Shown here: positions 7,254 through 9,298 of the stretch, in pieces | Numbering within the stretch: the first letter of the stretch is position 1 | Layout: each line of letters starts with the position of its first letter | Source of the DNA: Rhizobacter sp. | Lineage (GTDB): Bacteria; Pseudomonadota; Gammaproteobacteria; Burkholderiales; Burkholderiaceae | DNA: 9,298 bases | Reading direction: 5' to 3' | NCBI GenBank assembly: GCA_014379885.1 | Contig: JACMKW010000730.1 | Location: forward strand, 1-9,298 | The notes under the pieces: model-generated | What the model was told of the DNA's origin: nothing | The model's database searches: none | Seen by the model: the letters and a program-made list of their open reading frames with translations, nothing else | Position numbers and translations under genes: made by a program

Positions 7254-7255
7254 GT

Positions 7256-7681
7256 ATGAGCGCTACACGAGGCTTCATTGAACCCAAGCAAAAGGCTGGG
7301 GAGACCGAGAAGATGACCGTCAACGTGGGCGTGGTCGATCTCGGCCATGTAGACCTTCTGGTGAAAGAAGGTTTCTATTCGAACCGCTCCGATCTCATCC
7401 GAACCGCACTTCGAAACCAGCTCGCGCTCCATGCCGACTCCCTGAAACAGACCTTGGCTCGCCGCACGCTGACCGTCGGCCTGCAGCATTACAGCCGCGC
7501 CGACCTGGAGCGGGCAGTGGCAGCAGGCGAACGCCTGCAGGTGCAGGTGGTCGGGCTCGCACGCATCGCCGATGACGTGACCCCCGAGCTCGCGCGCGCA
7601 GCCATCGAATCCGTGACTGTCTTGGGCGCCTTCCAGGCCAGCCCCGCCGTGCGACAGGCCTTGGCCGACCGCATCCGCTGA
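7256..7681 (+). CDS. CopG/ribbon-helix-helix family transcriptional regulator
   Basis: A 141-residue protein whose N-terminal part has the ribbon-helix-helix pattern. A short strand, EKMTVNVGVVDLGHVDLLV (residues 18-36), is followed by GFYSNRSDLIRTALRNQL (39-56), where the SNRSDLIRTAIR-type helix is typical of CopG-like DNA-binding dimers. The C-terminal half (about 75-141) contains LQHYSRADLE and a conserved-looking tail, SVTVLGAFQASPAVRQALADRIR. I recall this long variant as one often found next to PHB-depolymerase-family esterases, as here. The ATG at 7256 has AAGGAG (7245-7250) 5 nt ahead. It likely represses its own operon through the repeats over its start region. Toxin-antitoxin function is possible for short CopG proteins, but no toxin gene is adjacent. 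Confidence 0.82.
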   Translation: MSATRGFIEPKQKAGETEKMTVNVGVVDLGHVDLLVKEGFYSNRSDLIRTALRNQLALHADSLKQTLARRTLTVGLQHYSRADLERAVAAGERLQVQVVGLARIADDVTPELARAAIESVTVLGAFQASPAVRQALADRIR

Positions 7682-7684
7682 TCC

Positions 7685-7705
7685 TTTTTCTCAATCACAG
7701 AAAGA
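7685..7705 (+). promoter_or_regulatory. Hairpin covering the weak ribosome binding site of the esterase
   Basis: TTTTTCT (7685-7691) pairs with AGAAAGA (7699-7705), seven pairs with one G:T, around a 7-nt loop. The right arm contains the only purine-rich stretch before the ATG at 7713, so the fold could limit translation. The stem is A/T-rich and weak, so this is tentative. Confidence 0.35.
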
Positions 7706-7712
7706 AACTCTC

Positions 7713-8909
7713 ATGCACAACCCAATCAACGCTCGGGCGCCATCCTTCGACGCCAATGCCATCAACGACACGATCCAGCGTGCACTGGCGTGCGCCGGTC
7801 TCGATACCTCGGCCGGCCCCATGCACGAAGTGACCGAAACCATCCGGCGCGCCTTCGCGTCAGCCGGGTTGGTTGACTCGACGAGGCCACCGGTTTCGAC
7901 GGACTCGGTGATCGATGTGGTCGCCCGTGTTGTCGACGCCGGCGGTGTGGCAGACATCGAGCCACAGCCGTGGCCTTCGGGCGGCAAGGCCGAGACGCCG
8001 GGAACCTTCGAGACATGGGATTTCAGTAACAAGGCCGGCGCCCGCGCCTACAAGCTCTATGTCCCAGCACGGGTTTCCCAGCTGCCGCGACCCATCGTGG
8101 TGATGCTGCACGGGTGCACCCAGTCGGCAGACGACTTTGCGGTTGGCACCCGGATGAATCGCCTTGCCGATGAGCACGACTTTTTGGTGGTGTACCCCGA
8201 GCAGCCCGCGCGTGCGAACAGTTCGAAGTGCTGGAACTGGTTCAAGCAGCAAGATCAGTTGCGTGATGCTGGCGAACCGTCATTGATCGCGGGAATTGTT
8301 CGCGAGGTCACGGTACGCCATGGCGCCGACCCGCGCCGAGTCTTCGTTGCCGGGCTCTCGGCCGGTGCCGCGATGGCGGTGGTGTTGGGCGAGACGTACC
8401 CGGAGTTGTTCGCGGGCGTCGGCGCGCATTCCGGCTTGCCCTATGGCAGCGCATACGACATTCCCTCTGCGATGGCCGCGATGAAAGGCGGGCGCAGCGG
8501 TTTACCCGGTCTCAAGGGCATGCCTGCGGGCGCTGCCGGATCACCAAAGAAAGCGGTGCAGCCGGTGCCCCTCATCGTCTTCCACGGCGACCGCGATCAC
8601 ACTGTGCAGCAGACGAACGGCAAAGAGATCGTCAAGCAGGCCCGGGATGCTCACGCCGCCAAGGCGGGACAAGATGCACTGAACTCAAGCACCCAATGCG
8701 GCAAGGCGCCGGGAGGCCGAAGCTACAGCCGGACGGTGCATGCCGACGGTACCGGTCAGGCGCACATCGAGTTCTGGACCCTGCAGGGTGCCGGTCATGC
8801 CTGGTCAGGTGGTGACGCCCGCGGTTCGTACACAGACCGCACGGGGCCGGATGCATCGGCCGAGATGGTGCGCTTCTTTCTTGCGCTGCCGCGCGCGGGC
8901 TCGGCATGA
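7713..8909 (+). CDS. PHB-depolymerase-family serine esterase
   Basis: Serine esterase (398 residues) of the esterase_phb family, which includes intracellular polyhydroxybutyrate depolymerases and acetyl-xylan/feruloyl-type esterases. The catalytic domain starts near residue 100. It contains VVMLHGCTQSADDF (129-142, oxyanion loop), CWNWF (173-177), the elbow GLSAGAAM (214-221) with Ser216, FHGDRDHTVQ (290-299) with probable acid Asp293, and GAGHAWSGG (359-367) with His362. A Gly/Pro-rich loop spans 259-280. I see no signal peptide, so it is probably cytoplasmic. The first 100 residues are a separate segment with a duplicated helix (20-32 and 43-56). The ATG at 7713 has only a weak AGAAAG upstream. 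It starts 31 nt after the regulator gene and is almost certainly co-transcribed with it. The substrate, polymer or small ester, cannot be told from the sequence. Confidence 0.88.
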   Translation: MHNPINARAPSFDANAINDTIQRALACAGLDTSAGPMHEVTETIRRAFASAGLVDSTRPPVSTDSVIDVVARVVDAGGVADIEPQPWPSGGKAETPGTFETWDFSNKAGARAYKLYVPARVSQLPRPIVVMLHGCTQSADDFAVGTRMNRLADEHDFLVVYPEQPARANSSKCWNWFKQQDQLRDAGEPSLIAGIVREVTVRHGADPRRVFVAGLSAGAAMAVVLGETYPELFAGVGAHSGLPYGSAYDIPSAMAAMKGGRSGLPGLKGMPAGAAGSPKKAVQPVPLIVFHGDRDHTVQQTNGKEIVKQARDAHAAKAGQDALNSSTQCGKAPGGRSYSRTVHADGTGQAHIEFWTLQGAGHAWSGGDARGSYTDRTGPDASAEMVRFFLALPRAGSA

Positions 8910-8923
8910 GATGGCTGATCGCT

Positions 8924-8954
8924 GGCGCCTCATGGGTGCGTCGGCTGAGGCGTT
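8924..8954. terminator. Hairpin in the gap between convergent genes
   Basis: CGCCTCA (8926-8932) and TGAGGCG (8946-8952) form a perfect 7-bp stem, extended by two G:T pairs, around a 13-nt loop. It lies between the esterase stop and the stop of the minus-strand gene, where a terminator shared by both would be expected. No T-run follows, so intrinsic termination is unproven. Confidence 0.4.
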
Positions 8955-8958
8955 GCCA

Positions 8959-9186
8959 CTACTCGGCCGATTCGCTCACCACCGTTCGAATCCGCTCAAT
9001 CGTGTCTTCCATTCGAGCGTGCCGGGAAACATCCAACCCCAACGCTCGCCCGATGGCATTGACCCGCGCGGGGTTGAGCGGTACGCCGCCCGCATCAATG
9101 GCGGCGATGAGGTTCATTGCGCGCTGCCGGTCAGAACACGCGCTCTTCTTGCGGAGCCACAAGAGGTTCTTCAACCACTCAAGCAT
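8959..9186 (-). CDS. Small conserved-looking hypothetical protein (75 residues)
   Basis: The minus-strand frame begins MLEWLKNLLWLRKKSACSDR and continues with an amphipathic, well-balanced composition. AAIDAGGVPLNPARVNAIGRALGLDVSR (residues 28-55) reads like a genuine helix-turn-helix-sized segment, and a final helix is at 59-72. The plus-strand frames over the same DNA are Ser/Arg-rich and unlike proteins. I have a faint memory of similar small proteins in Burkholderiales but cannot name a family. The ribosome binding site is poor. It is convergent with the PHB-depolymerase-type esterase. Function unknown. Confidence 0.55.
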   Translation of the reverse strand: MLEWLKNLLWLRKKSACSDRQRAMNLIAAIDAGGVPLNPARVNAIGRALGLDVSRHARMEDTIERIRTVVSESAE

Positions 9187-9285
9187 GTCTTGCCATCGAA
9201 GTTCTGTGCCCTGTCGGGAGGGTGAGAGTTTATTGAGCTCTCAGAGTTCGCGATGCGGCCACGTTGGCAGTCTACAGTCCCCACC
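9187..9285. other. Divergent intergenic region at the right edge
   Basis: This gap separates the minus-strand small gene from a possible plus-strand gene starting at 9286. It contains an inverted repeat, TGAGAG (9223-9228) and CTCTCA (9238-9243), with a 9-nt A/T-rich spacer, which could be an operator or the site of the minus-strand promoter. Nothing else stands out. Confidence 0.4.
9273..9278 (+). promoter_or_regulatory. Possible -10 element of a leaderless promoter
   Basis: TACAGT matches four of six bases of the -10 consensus and ends 7 nt before the ATG at 9286. Transcription would therefore start at or next to the start codon. The intervening CCCCACC contains no ribosome binding site. 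I recall this arrangement as frequent in Burkholderiales. No good -35 is visible at the right distance. Confidence 0.35.
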
Positions 9286-9298
9286 ATGAGCTATGAAC
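9286..9298 (+). CDS. Possible start of a plus-strand gene, cut by the window edge
   Basis: ATG at 9286 opens a frame reading Met-Ser-Tyr-Glu before the window ends. It is proposed only because a -10-like hexamer lies just ahead and the small minus-strand gene diverges from this point. Its product cannot be identified from four codons. Confidence 0.35.

Larger units (their letters stand above)
6969..7255. other. Divergent intergenic region between paoA and the CopG-type gene
   Basis: This 287-nt stretch must hold the promoters for the minus-strand pao operon and the plus-strand regulator-esterase pair. I see no convincing protein. The segment at about 7200-7242 is clearly richer in A and T than its surroundings. 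An oligo-A run (7051-7057) lies toward the pao side. TGCTC occurs at 7162, 7186, 7198 and 7217, spacing irregular. I found no good sigma-70 pair facing paoA; GATAAA on the minus strand lies near 6997-7002 but lacks a well-spaced -35. Confidence 0.6.

Noticed and set aside
7044..7259. A 71-codon plus-strand frame from a GTG, ending in ATGA overlap with the CopG-type gene
   Set aside because: The overlap looks like translational coupling, but there is no ribosome binding site, no recognisable protein character, and the frame covers the A/T-rich promoter-like region and the repeats.
7115..7489. A 124-codon minus-strand frame over the start of the CopG-type gene
   Set aside because: It is antisense to the recognised ribbon-helix-helix domain and runs through the likely promoter; no ribosome binding site.
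7256..8909. CopG-type gene plus downstream gene as a toxin-antitoxin pair
   Set aside because: The downstream product is a full esterase with an intact catalytic triad, far larger than ParE/RelE/PIN toxins, and the regulator is longer than typical antitoxins.
8906..9289. A 127-codon plus-strand frame starting in the stop codon of the PHB-depolymerase-type esterase
   Set aside because: The product is Ser/Arg-rich and low in normal protein character, while the opposite strand gives a more credible 75-residue protein.

Overview
The window is GC-rich (by eye about two thirds G+C, strong G/C bias at third codon positions) and densely coding, with GGAG/AAGGAG ribosome binding sites. Codon use, the short intergenic gaps and the mix of families suggest a betaproteobacterium, most likely of the order Burkholderiales (Rubrivivax/Leptothrix/Comamonadaceae-like). 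This is an inference from style, not from a marker gene. I see no rRNA, tRNA, transposase, integrase or CRISPR array, and nothing that looks recently transferred.

Left part, plus strand (5-2650): an RbsC-type sugar ABC transporter permease, then two serine hydrolases of different alpha/beta-hydrolase families. One is a cytoplasmic Est30-like carboxylesterase. The other is an exported esterase-D/PF00756-type esterase. The three genes read in one direction with gaps of 50 and 28 nt and could be one transcript. It would end at a hairpin near 2696-2722. A small plus-strand gene of unknown function (2791-3105) follows, with a paired CACGTG element over its start region.

Centre, minus strand (6968 down to 3154): a complete paoABC-type operon for a periplasmic molybdenum aldehyde oxidoreductase. 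PaoA is the Tat-exported 2x[2Fe-2S] subunit, PaoB the FAD subunit with the extra four-cysteine cluster motif, and PaoC the molybdopterin subunit. The genes are tightly coupled (4-nt overlap, then a 3-nt gap). The maturation chaperone gene paoD is not adjacent.

Right part: divergent from pao, after a 287-nt non-coding stretch, lies a CopG/ribbon-helix-helix regulator. It is followed by a PHB-depolymerase-family esterase with no visible signal peptide. Three 11-bp direct repeats sit directly before the regulator's start codon and look like an autoregulatory operator. Convergent to this pair is a probable 75-residue minus-strand gene. At the right edge another plus-strand gene may begin, possibly leaderless.

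Functionally the window combines sugar uptake, three unrelated ester hydrolases and an aldehyde-oxidising enzyme known for aromatic aldehydes. That would suit a catabolic or detoxification neighbourhood for plant-derived esters and aldehydes, but the link is inference. Most of the window is ordinary. The less explained parts are the repeat array before the RHH gene, the CACGTG pair before the orphan gene, the tandem 13-mer at 950-975, and the duplicated N-terminal helix of the last esterase.
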